The notes under the pieces are model-generated. The model saw nothing but the letters and a program-made list of their open reading frames with translations, was not told the DNA's origin and ran no database searches. From Chloroflexota bacterium (GTDB lineage Bacteria > Chloroflexota > Dehalococcoidia > GIF9 > UBA5629), in contig JAPLHI010000039.1 of NCBI GenBank assembly GCA_026389695.1, forward strand, positions 1-11,143: a stretch of 11,143 nt of DNA, written 5' to 3'. Positions within the stretch are counted from its first letter, which is position 1. Each line of letters opens with the position of its first letter. Made by a program: the position numbers and the translations under genes. Positions 1 through 6,183 of this stretch are shown here, in pieces.

Positions 1-667
1 TGCGCCCCGGTTTCCAGTTTCCCATAGCCTGCTCCACTATTTTAATAGCCTCATCCGGATCAATATCTCCTGCTATGCTTACCAGCATGTTATTAGGAAC
101 ATAATAATCAGATATAAATTCAAGCATCTGGTTCCGGCTTATTGAAGAAACCGTCTCCTTGCTGCCGGCCACATCCCTGCCTAAAGGTTTCCCGGGCCAC
201 ATTAATTCATCCAGCAGCATACCTACGCGTTGTTGAGGAGAATCCAAGCTCATATTAATCTCCTCAATAATTACCTGCCTTTCTTTATCCACATCTTCAC
301 TGCGGAAGAGCGGATTCTGCAGCAAATCCAGGATCACGTCAAAAGCAAGCTCAAAATGTTGGCTCGCCAGCTTACACCAGTAGCTGGTAATTTCCCGGTC
401 AGTCCCTCCATTGAGTATTCCTCCCACCCCCTCAATGGCCTCGCTGATTGCCATGGAGCTAGGCCTCTTCCTGGTGCCTTTAAAACACATATGCTCGATG
501 AAATGTGAAATGCCAGCATTACTATCCTGCTCATAACAGCTGCCGATCCCCACAAAGAAAAGGACTGACACAGAGCGCGTATGCGCCATCCGGCTGATTA
601 TAAGCCGTAAACCATTGTCCAGCGTGATTTTCTTATATTCCATATCTAAATTCTCATTATTATCCAT
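1..667 (-). CDS. M16 family zinc metallopeptidase (pitrilysin/insulinase type), N-terminal part, cut by the window edge
   Basis: The minus-strand frame is open from ATG 667 to the left edge, giving about 222 residues of a family usually over 400 long. It is the N-terminal catalytic domain of an M16 peptidase. The inverted zinc motif HxxEH is intact as H55-F-I-E58-H59, and the third zinc ligand falls in the expected place about 76 residues later, at E135 or E136 in a VIIEEI segment. Other family signatures are DNGLRLI near residue 17 and a GGILNGGTDRE stretch near 82-92. Family members degrade peptides or process proteins; this one has no evident signal peptide, so a cytoplasmic role is likely. 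The start could instead be ATG 643 (MEYKKI), because neither start has a strong ribosome binding site. It is divergent from pdxS. The family is certain, the substrate unknown. Confidence 0.9.
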   Translation of the reverse strand, partial: MDNNENLDMEYKKITLDNGLRLIISRMAHTRSVSVLFFVGIGSCYEQDSNAGISHFIEHMCFKGTRKRPSSMAISEAIEGVGGILNGGTDREITSYWCKLASQHFELAFDVILDLLQNPLFRSEDVDKERQVIIEEINMSLDSPQQRVGMLLDELMWPGKPLGRDVAGSKETVSSISRNQMLEFISDYYVPNNMLVSIAGDIDPDEAIKIVEQAMGNWKPGR

Positions 668-712
668 CTTTTTATTTTATCTGGAGTTAAACGGCTCCAT
701 AGGTAGAGCAAC

Positions 713-721
713 ATTATAACA
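713..721 (-). promoter_or_regulatory. Extended -10 promoter element for the M16 peptidase gene
   Basis: On the minus strand this reads TGTTATAAT, an extended -10 (TGn) followed by a perfect TATAAT at 718-713. Transcription would start near 706, leaving a leader of about 40 nt before ATG 667. No good -35 hexamer is present at the normal spacing, which is tolerable for an extended -10 promoter. The call rests on consensus match only. Confidence 0.5.
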
Positions 722-732
722 AATTCAATTTG
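720..732. promoter_or_regulatory. 13-bp palindrome CAAATTCAATTTG, candidate shared operator
   Basis: The arms CAAATT and AATTTG are perfect reverse complements around a single central C. The palindrome sits between the two divergent -10 elements and overlaps the region where the -35 contacts of the pdxS promoter would be, so a bound protein could affect both genes. No cognate regulator can be named from the sequence. Confidence 0.35.
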
Positions 733-752
733 CCTGGGATAAATGTTATAAT
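724..752 (+). promoter_or_regulatory. Promoter of pdxS
   Basis: A perfect TATAAT at 747-752 is preceded by TG at the extended -10 position (TGTTATAAT, 744-752). Seventeen bases upstream is TTCAAT (724-729), a weak -35. Transcription would begin near 759, about 44 nt before the pdxS start codon. Confidence 0.55.
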
Positions 753-802
753 TTATTCTGTAAAATACATAGCATAAACAAAAAAATACAGGAAAAAGAA
801 TC

Positions 803-1684
803 ATGGATACTGGAACCTGGAAAGTGAAAACCGGCCTTGCTCAAATGCTGAAAGGCGGGGTCATCATGGACATTGTGACTCCTGAGCAGGCCAGGATAGC
901 AGAAAATGCCGGCGCCTGCGCGGTAATGGCGTTGGAGCGTGTGCCTTCCGATATACGCGCAGCCGGCGGAGTTGCACGAATGGCAGACCCAGGAGTTATT
1001 ACAGCCATCATGAAAGCTGTAACTATACCGGTGATGGCTAAATGTCGGATTGGTCATTTTGTAGAAGCACAGGTGCTTGAGGCGCTCGGAGTTGACTATA
1101 TAGATGAGTCCGAAGTATTGACCCCGGCCGATGAAAGTCATCATGTTTGGAAACACGATTTTAAAGTACCCTTTGTATGCGGCTGCCGCGATCTTGGAGA
1201 AGCCCTGCGCCGCATTGCGGAAGGCGCTGCTATGATACGAACAAAGGGGGAGGCCGGGACAGGAAATATCGTTGAAGCCGTCAGACATATGCGCACCGTC
1301 CAGTCAGCTATGCGCAAGGTACGATCTTTGAGAATGGATGAACTGTCCGCAGAAGCCAAGACGCTGGGCGCTCCACTGGAGCTCGTCATTGAAGTGCACA
1401 ATACCGGCAAATTGCCCGTAGTTAATTTCGCCGCAGGCGGTGTAGCCACGCCTGCCGATGCAGCCCTAATGATGCACCTTGGCGCTGAAGGTGTCTTCGT
1501 TGGCTCCGGAATATTTAAGTCAAGTGATCCGGAGGCCAGGGCTAAGGCCATTGTAAAAGCAGTGACGCACTATAATGATCCCGCCATTATCGCAGAGGTC
1601 TCCAAATTACTGGGAGCTGCCATGCCGGGCCTGGAAATTAAAAGTATTCCCGAGGAAAGCCTGCTGGCATCCAGAGGCTGGTAG
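803..1684 (+). CDS. pdxS: Pyridoxal 5'-phosphate synthase lyase subunit PdxS
   Basis: PdxS makes PLP (vitamin B6) from ribose 5-phosphate, glyceraldehyde 3-phosphate and ammonia, in the DXP-independent pathway; ammonia is delivered by the glutaminase PdxT. The 293-residue length is normal. The catalytic residues expected from the Bacillus enzyme (D24, K81, K149) are present one position earlier: D23 in VIMDIV, K80 in VMAKCRIGH and K148 in RTKGEAGTG. The strongly conserved VDYIDESEVLTPADE and GGVATPADAALM segments are intact, as is the phosphate-binding GVFVGSGIF. ATG 803 is chosen because AGGAAA (790-795) lies 7 nt upstream. No pdxT follows; the next gene is a different family after 169 nt, so the glutaminase partner must be encoded elsewhere. 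The identification is essentially certain. Confidence 0.98.
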   Translation: MDTGTWKVKTGLAQMLKGGVIMDIVTPEQARIAENAGACAVMALERVPSDIRAAGGVARMADPGVITAIMKAVTIPVMAKCRIGHFVEAQVLEALGVDYIDESEVLTPADESHHVWKHDFKVPFVCGCRDLGEALRRIAEGAAMIRTKGEAGTGNIVEAVRHMRTVQSAMRKVRSLRMDELSAEAKTLGAPLELVIEVHNTGKLPVVNFAAGGVATPADAALMMHLGAEGVFVGSGIFKSSDPEARAKAIVKAVTHYNDPAIIAEVSKLLGAAMPGLEIKSIPEESLLASRGW

Positions 1685-1695
1685 TAAATATCCGG

Positions 1696-1731
1696 GTGTT
1701 CTGAGCCTTCAGGCTTAATTGAACACGATTT
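1696..1731 (+). terminator. Possible terminator hairpin after pdxS
   Basis: An outer stem GTGTTC (1696-1701) pairs with GAACAC (1721-1726), and an inner stem GAGCC (1703-1707) pairs with GGCTT (1712-1716, one G-U pair) around the loop TTCA. Only a short T-run follows (GATTTTAT), so this is an imperfect intrinsic terminator at best. Confidence 0.4.
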
Positions 1732-1748
1732 TATGAAAATAATAAAAT
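1719..1748 (+). promoter_or_regulatory. Possible promoter for the R3H ATPase-tmk-mnmA-rnhB-yraN cluster
   Basis: TTGAAC (1719-1724) and TAAAAT (1743-1748) are separated by 18 bp. The -35 overlaps the right arm of the hairpin after pdxS, so either the hairpin or the promoter may be accidental. A start near 1755 would leave a leader of about 100 nt. Confidence 0.3.
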
Positions 1749-1842
1749 TCAAGACACATCCGTTAAGGTTAATCTTCTTTTTTCCCTGCTTGATTTCAGT
1801 TACTTCCGCAAAATCTTGCAACAGCCGGAATAAGTCTATTGC

Positions 1843-1848
1843 AGGAGG
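1843..1848 (+). promoter_or_regulatory. Ribosome binding site AGGAGG deciding the TTG start at 1854
   Basis: A perfect AGGAGG ends 5 nt before TTG 1854. The in-frame upstream TTG at 1839 and GTG at 1848 lie before or inside this site, so they cannot be served by it. Confidence 0.75.
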
Positions 1849-1853
1849 TGCTA

Positions 1854-3347
1854 TTGCAGAAAGTAAATATCGATGATGTCCAGGCTCTGCTTGATGTAAT
1901 ACCGCCACATATTGTCTCAGCGCTCAGGCAGGAAACCGATAACAATGAGTTGCTGGAAATAGTTTTGGATCTGGGCCGTCCACCCGAAGCACGTTACCCT
2001 AACCGCGATATTATGTTTGGAGACCGTGAGGTAACTGATGAGGATATCCGTCACGTTATCAACAGGATAGCATCCTTCAGCGGAGACAATCGCGCCGGCC
2101 TGGAACGCACACTCCACCGCATCTCTGCTATAAGAAACCGTGAAGGGAATATTATTGGCCTTACCTGCCGTGTCGGCAGGGCAGTCATGGGAACCGCTAA
2201 GATTATTCAAGACCTCGTAGAAACGGGTAAAAACGTCCTTCTTATGGGCCCCCCGGGTATAGGTAAAACTACAATGCTGCGGGAAACAGCACGGGTGCTT
2301 GCCGATGACCTCAAGAAACGCGTGATAGTGGTTGATACTTCCAATGAAATAGCCGGAGACGGTGATATCCCGCATCCGGCGATTGGCCACGCCAGGCGTA
2401 TGCAGGTGCCCACACCATCGCTACAGCACGCCGTCATGATAGAGGCCGTGGAAAATCATATGCCGGAGGTAATCATCATAGATGAGATAGGAACAAGCCT
2501 GGAAGCGGAGGCGGCCAGAACCATCGCAGAACGTGGAGTACAGCTTGTCGGCACAGCGCACGGTAATACTCTTGAGAACCTGATGATGAATCCCACACTA
2601 TCGGATTTGATCGGGGGCATACAGACGGTGACTCTTGGTGATGAGGAAGCCCGCCGGCGTCATACACAGAAATCGGTCCTGGAGCGCAAGGCACCACCGA
2701 CGTTTGATATCGTAGTAGAGATCCAGGAACGCTATAAAGTTCTCGTGCACCCTGATTCAGCCAAGGCTATAGACTCAATACTTCACGGACAGGATCAACA
2801 GGCTGAGATCCGCTGGATGGATCAGGAATGTAATGTCGTTAAAGAACAGACCGCAGCAATCCGCGAACATCATGGTCATACTGAAGGTAAAAAGCGCAAG
2901 CCCCGTATCTATCTCTTCGGCATAAACAGGCCGATATTAGAGCAGGCTGCCCATGAGAAAGGACTGAAAGTTGATATTACAGACGACCTCAAAAAATCCA
3001 ACCTGCTGATCACCACCAAGAGTTATTTTCGCCGCAAGCCGCAGAAACTCAGGGATGCCGAAACTCTCGGTATTCCTATCTATGCTATAAGAGGAAGCAG
3101 CCTTCAACAGATACGGCATTGCCTCGACAGCATCTATACAGGGCCTGCAGACGAATTCCTTGATTCCGCCATGGATGAAGCAATGGGAGCAATCGAACAG
3201 GTAAAAAATGGCAAGCAGGAAGTGGAGCTGAGTCCGCAGAATGCTTACATTCGAAGGCTACAGCATCTGCTGGCCGAGCGCCATGACCTTAATTCAAAAA
3301 GCATGGGCAAAGAGCCTGAACGCAGGGTCAAGATAACTAATGCATAA
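1854..3347 (+). CDS. SpoIIIAA/Ycf45-like P-loop ATPase with C-terminal R3H nucleic-acid-binding domain
   Basis: This 497-residue protein (TTG start) has three parts. The N-terminal 300 or so residues are a SpoIIIAA-like AAA/RecA-fold ATPase: Walker A GPPGIGKTT at 132-140, Walker B VIIIDE ending at D210-E211, and a conserved GTAHGNTLENL segment that likely acts as a sensor. Residues of about 315-435 form an alternating beta/alpha stretch (RIYLFGIN, LLITTKSYFRRKP, IPIYAIRG) seen in Ycf45-type proteins. The last 45 residues are an R3H domain with the R-x3-H motif R467-H471 followed by SKSMGKEPERRVKI; R3H domains bind single-stranded nucleic acid. SpoIIIAA itself is a sporulation secretion ATPase, but no other spoIIIA gene is here, and the R3H form belongs to non-sporulating lineages, so a sporulation role is unlikely. 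It leads a cluster with tmk, mnmA, rnhB and yraN, suggesting a nucleic-acid task that remains unknown. Confidence 0.88.
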   Translation: MQKVNIDDVQALLDVIPPHIVSALRQETDNNELLEIVLDLGRPPEARYPNRDIMFGDREVTDEDIRHVINRIASFSGDNRAGLERTLHRISAIRNREGNIIGLTCRVGRAVMGTAKIIQDLVETGKNVLLMGPPGIGKTTMLRETARVLADDLKKRVIVVDTSNEIAGDGDIPHPAIGHARRMQVPTPSLQHAVMIEAVENHMPEVIIIDEIGTSLEAEAARTIAERGVQLVGTAHGNTLENLMMNPTLSDLIGGIQTVTLGDEEARRRHTQKSVLERKAPPTFDIVVEIQERYKVLVHPDSAKAIDSILHGQDQQAEIRWMDQECNVVKEQTAAIREHHGHTEGKKRKPRIYLFGINRPILEQAAHEKGLKVDITDDLKKSNLLITTKSYFRRKPQKLRDAETLGIPIYAIRGSSLQQIRHCLDSIYTGPADEFLDSAMDEAMGAIEQVKNGKQEVELSPQNAYIRRLQHLLAERHDLNSKSMGKEPERRVKITNA

Positions 3348-3371
3348 CCAGGTGAGTATACGAAAAGATAG

Positions 3372-4013
3372 ATGAGTTCAAAATCGGGATTATTTATTAC
3401 ATTCGAAGGCGGGGAGGGATGTGGCAAGAGCACACAGGCTAAAATCCTCTACCAGAAAATACAACAGATTGAGATACCCTGTGTCCTTACTCAGGAACCT
3501 GGAGGAACTCCACTAGGCAATGAGGTACGCAATCTACTTAAAACAAAAAGGCCGGTAAACATTACACCGAAAACGGAACTGCTACTTTTTGCCGCTTGCC
3601 GCGTACAGATTGTCACGGAAGTGATCCAACCTTCTCTGGATACGGGAAAAACCGTCATATGTGACCGGTTTTCCGATTCCACAATCGTTTATCAGGGATT
3701 CGGGCGCGGACTTGATCTTAAACTGATTGAAAAGATAAATGATATAGCTACTCAGGGGCTCAAACCCGATCTTACGATTCTACTGGATCTGCGGCCGCAG
3801 ATAAGTTTACAGCGCAAGAGCAATCGCATGAATGATCGTTTTGATACCGAGGATATCTCATTCCATCAGAAGGTAAGAGAAGGATACCTGGAGCTGGCAC
3901 GAAAAGAACCGATACGCTGGTTAATAGTAGACGGCAAACAGCCTGTAGATACGATAAGTCAGATTATCTGGCAAAAAGCCAACGAATTGCTTCATCAAAT
4001 TAAGCCAGCTTGA
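3372..4013 (+). CDS. tmk: Thymidylate kinase
   Basis: Tmk phosphorylates dTMP to dTDP with ATP, an essential step to dTTP, in the cytoplasm. The 213-residue length is normal. The P-loop is GEGCGKST at residues 14-21, the EPGGT dTMP-binding motif is at 42-46, the DR motif is D98-R99 followed by FSDSTIVYQG, and a LID region rich in arginine lies at about 148-160 (RKSNRMNDR). The P-loop has no arginine while the LID has several, as in the Escherichia coli type II enzymes. It follows the R3H ATPase by 24 nt. The SD is weak: AGGTGAG (3350-3356) is 15 nt from the ATG and only AAAAGATAG lies directly before it. The stop is 1 nt before the mnmA start, indicating translational coupling. Confidence 0.96.
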   Translation: MSSKSGLFITFEGGEGCGKSTQAKILYQKIQQIEIPCVLTQEPGGTPLGNEVRNLLKTKRPVNITPKTELLLFAACRVQIVTEVIQPSLDTGKTVICDRFSDSTIVYQGFGRGLDLKLIEKINDIATQGLKPDLTILLDLRPQISLQRKSNRMNDRFDTEDISFHQKVREGYLELARKEPIRWLIVDGKQPVDTISQIIWQKANELLHQIKPA

Positions 4014-4014
4014 C

Positions 4015-5085
4015 ATGCCCAGTAAAAGAGTAGCCGTTGCGCTTAGCGGTGGGGTTGACTCATCGGTCGCAGCCTATCTGTTGAAACAAGAGGGATATGA
4101 TGTTATTGGGCTGATGATGAAACTCTGGCCGGCTACGGAAGGAAAACCGGCAGGTACTGCAGACTGGCAGTTCACTGAAATGGAATTCGGGGCGGCTGAA
4201 ACAATCAGCAATATACTTGGCATCCCTCTCCGGATAATCGATCTCTCTTCACAATTTGCTGAAAATGTAATTAAACCTTTTTGCAGGGAATATGAGCACG
4301 GCCGTACACCTAATCCCTGTGTCTGGTGTAACAGGACGATCAAGTTCGGCGCTCTGATGGATCAGGCCCTCTCGCTGAACGCAGAATATCTGGCAACAGG
4401 GCATTACGCGGGAATACTCCGTGACAATGATAGTTGTCACCTGATTAAGGCAGAGGATCCGCTAAAAGACCAGTCCTACATGCTTTTTTCTCTGAATCAA
4501 ACCCAGTTGAGCCATGTTTTATTCCCTCTCAGTTCTTATACAAAGAATCGAGTACGGAATCTGGCCAGAAGCATCGGCTTGCCCTCGGCCGAAAAGGCAG
4601 GCAGCCAGGATGCGTGTTTCGTATCAAGCAATTATCGGGAGTTCATACGAGGGCATGTCACTTACAAACCAGGTTATATGGTAAGCAGCCAGGGGATTGT
4701 AGTGGGAGAACATCGCGGAATTCCTTTCTATACCGTTGGACAGCGGCATGGCCTTGGCATAGCATCCGGCAAGCCCATGTATGTCATAAAAATTGACAAT
4801 GTTAAAAACCAGATAATAGTAGGCACCGCCGAAGAGCTGAAGAGCACGGAGGTTATCGCTTCCGGTTTATTCTGGATATCCGGAAATGCCCCTCTTGAAA
4901 GAATTGAAATAAGGGCTAAAATAAGATACAAATCCGCTGAAGCCAGGGCGACTCTTTTTATTGAAGGTGGAAAGGCAAAGATAGTTTTCCAGGAACCACA
5001 ACGGGCGGTCACTCCCGGGCAGGCTATCGTTTTTTATAACGGAAATGAAGTTATAGGCGGCGGCACTATTGAAGAAACAAAATAG
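4015..5085 (+). CDS. mnmA: tRNA-specific 2-thiouridylase MnmA, three-cysteine type
   Basis: MnmA adenylates U34 in the anticodon of tRNA Lys, Glu and Gln and replaces its oxygen with sulfur to give s2U34. The PP-loop SGGVDSS is at residues 11-17. NPCVWCN contains C102 and C105, and C201 lies in GSQDACFV; C105 and C201 correspond to the two active cysteines (C102 and C199) of the Escherichia coli enzyme. The extra C102 makes a CxxC plus distant Cys, the arrangement linked to a [4Fe-4S]-dependent mechanism in related thiouridylases. Also conserved are ATGHY (126-131), KDQSYML and YTVGQRHGLGI in the central tRNA-binding part. The 356-residue length is normal. The start ATG lies 1 nt after the tmk stop with no strong SD, so coupling is likely. 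rnhB overlaps its last 17 nt. Confidence 0.96.
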   Translation: MPSKRVAVALSGGVDSSVAAYLLKQEGYDVIGLMMKLWPATEGKPAGTADWQFTEMEFGAAETISNILGIPLRIIDLSSQFAENVIKPFCREYEHGRTPNPCVWCNRTIKFGALMDQALSLNAEYLATGHYAGILRDNDSCHLIKAEDPLKDQSYMLFSLNQTQLSHVLFPLSSYTKNRVRNLARSIGLPSAEKAGSQDACFVSSNYREFIRGHVTYKPGYMVSSQGIVVGEHRGIPFYTVGQRHGLGIASGKPMYVIKIDNVKNQIIVGTAEELKSTEVIASGLFWISGNAPLERIEIRAKIRYKSAEARATLFIEGGKAKIVFQEPQRAVTPGQAIVFYNGNEVIGGGTIEETK

Positions 5086-5719
5086 GCAGAAAGCCGTATT
5101 TCCCAGCCTACGTGAAGAGGAGGCCCTCTTTTCAAATGGATACCGTCGCATTGCCGGACTCGATGAAGCCGGTAGAGGTGCGCTGGCCGGTCCGGTTGTT
5201 GCTGCGGCAGTCATTTTACCTCCAAATGCCGATTTCCCCTGGCTCGATCACGTAAAAGATAGCAAACTTCTTTGTGAAAACACACGTGAAGAAATCTTCA
5301 TGATGATGGTGAAGTCAGAAGTTGAGATCGGAATTGGAATTGTCACGCATGAAATAATTGATGCTATAAATATTTTAAATGCAACAAAAAAAGCTATGAA
5401 AAACGCATTAGAACAGTTCCTCACTCCACCCGACTATCTTCTTATTGATGCGATTATTTTGCCCAGGGTACGTATACCTCAAAAGGGGCTGATAAAGGGT
5501 GACCGCTTCTGCCTTTCCATAGCCTGTGCGTCCATCATTGCCAAGGTGACTCGTGATCACATCATGTTGGAATTAGACACGCAATTCCCCCAGTATGGCT
5601 TCGGAAATCATAAGGGCTACGGCACCAGGGAACATCTACATTGTCTGCAATGTTACGGTGTATCGGGGGTGCACCGGCTGACTTATGCCCCGGTGCGGGC
5701 AATATCTAGATTGATATGA
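5069..5719 (+). CDS. rnhB: Ribonuclease HII
   Basis: RNase HII cleaves RNA in RNA-DNA hybrids and nicks 5' of single ribonucleotides misincorporated in DNA, starting ribonucleotide excision repair. The four catalytic acids are visible: D32-E33 in GLDEAGRG, D127 in LLIDAII and D145 in KGDRFCLS; the 18-residue D127-D145 spacing equals that of Escherichia coli D108-D126. KDSKLL (63-68) and the ASIIAKVTRD block (154-163) are intact, as is NHKGYGT. The 216-residue length is typical. TTG 5069 is preferred because no ATG or GTG start is available before the conserved core, and AGGCGG lies about 9 nt upstream; the start overlaps mnmA by 17 nt. Its stop overlaps the yraN start as ATGA. rnhB-yraN pairing is common in bacteria. 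Confidence 0.95.
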   Translation: MKKQNRQKAVFPSLREEEALFSNGYRRIAGLDEAGRGALAGPVVAAAVILPPNADFPWLDHVKDSKLLCENTREEIFMMMVKSEVEIGIGIVTHEIIDAINILNATKKAMKNALEQFLTPPDYLLIDAIILPRVRIPQKGLIKGDRFCLSIACASIIAKVTRDHIMLELDTQFPQYGFGNHKGYGTREHLHCLQCYGVSGVHRLTYAPVRAISRLI

Positions 5720-6078
5720 AAAAACAAAGCCTCGGAATGCTTGGGGAAAAACTGGCTTGCGACTTTCTCAAGAAAAAAAATTACCGCATTGTTGAAAAGA
5801 ACTACCGCTGCTCCTACGGGGAGATAGATATAGTTACTTTAAAGAATAACGCCCTCAGATTTGTTGAAGTGCGCACAAAATCAGGTGGCACTTTCGGTTC
5901 GCCCGAGGAATCGATCACCTATGCCAAGAAAGAAAGACTGATCGCCTCAGCGCTTCATTATACTTCGAGCCATGAAAATATACCGCAGAACTGGCACATA
6001 GATTTTGTGGCTGTTGAAATTGATAATATTAAAGGTAAAGCTAAACGTATTGAGCTTATTGAAAATGCAATAGGTTAA
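5716..6078 (+). CDS. yraN: YraN/UPF0102 family putative nuclease
   Basis: This 120-residue protein belongs to the UPF0102 (YraN) family, which has a restriction-endonuclease-like fold; the activity is not settled. The nuclease-like core is complete: E36 and D38 in YGEIDIV, then E51-V-R-x-K55 in FVEVRTK, matching the family's E-x-D and E-V-[KR]-x-[KR] motifs. The N-terminal GEKLACDFL helix and a conserved SITYAKKERLI segment are also typical. The ATG overlaps the rnhB stop (ATGA), so translation is coupled to rnhB and the two may work together in DNA or hybrid processing. It is the last gene of the plus-strand cluster; no clear terminator follows, only a promoter-like region for the next gene. 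Confidence 0.93.
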   Translation: MKKQSLGMLGEKLACDFLKKKNYRIVEKNYRCSYGEIDIVTLKNNALRFVEVRTKSGGTFGSPEESITYAKKERLIASALHYTSSHENIPQNWHIDFVAVEIDNIKGKAKRIELIENAIG

Positions 6079-6106
6079 AATAATGTTTTGTCGGGAATGA
6101 TTAAGT

Positions 6107-6136
6107 TTGCCAAGTTCATAACATTAAATGTAAAAT
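6107..6136 (+). promoter_or_regulatory. Possible promoter of the diguanylate cyclase gene
   Basis: TTGCCA (6107-6112) and TAAAAT (6131-6136) are 18 bp apart, in the 105-bp gap after yraN. Transcription would start near 6143, about 40 nt before the start codon. This is a consensus match only. Confidence 0.4.
6121..6131. promoter_or_regulatory. 11-bp palindrome ACATTAAATGT in the diguanylate cyclase promoter
   Basis: The arms ACATT and AATGT are perfect reverse complements around one A. The site fills the spacer just before, and touches, the proposed -10, where a repressor would block polymerase. It is short and AT-rich, so chance is a real alternative. Confidence 0.25.
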
Positions 6137-6183
6137 TCAAACATAGCTCACCTATACGATTAATTTCAGACAGGTAGTTGAAT

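Noticed and set aside
230..508. Plus-strand open frame of 92 codons inside the M16 peptidase
   Set aside because: It lies opposite a minus-strand frame that encodes a clear M16 zinc domain with HxxEH and a matching downstream glutamate; the plus-strand product has no recognisable features.
682..699. Hairpin TGGAG/CTCCA in the leader of the M16 gene, possible attenuator
   Set aside because: The stem is only 5 bp with an 8-nt loop, and the bases after it on the minus strand are A-rich rather than T-rich, so it is neither a terminator nor a supported regulatory structure.
730..752. TTGCCT as the -35 of the pdxS promoter
   Set aside because: It is only 11 bp from the TATAAT, too close for sigma-70-type recognition; the extended -10 with TTCAAT at 17 bp is the better reading.
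746..1551. Minus-strand open frames of 180 and 136 codons across pdxS
   Set aside because: Both are shadows of pdxS, whose product is conserved along its whole length including all catalytic residues.
1839..1853. Upstream TTG 1839 as start of the R3H ATPase
   Set aside because: The strong AGGAGG at 1843-1848 would lie inside the coding region; TTG 1854 is correctly spaced from it.
1854..3347. Identification as the sporulation protein SpoIIIAA
   Set aside because: No other spoIIIA genes follow, and the extra middle region and R3H domain are absent from sporulation SpoIIIAA; only the ATPase domain is shared.
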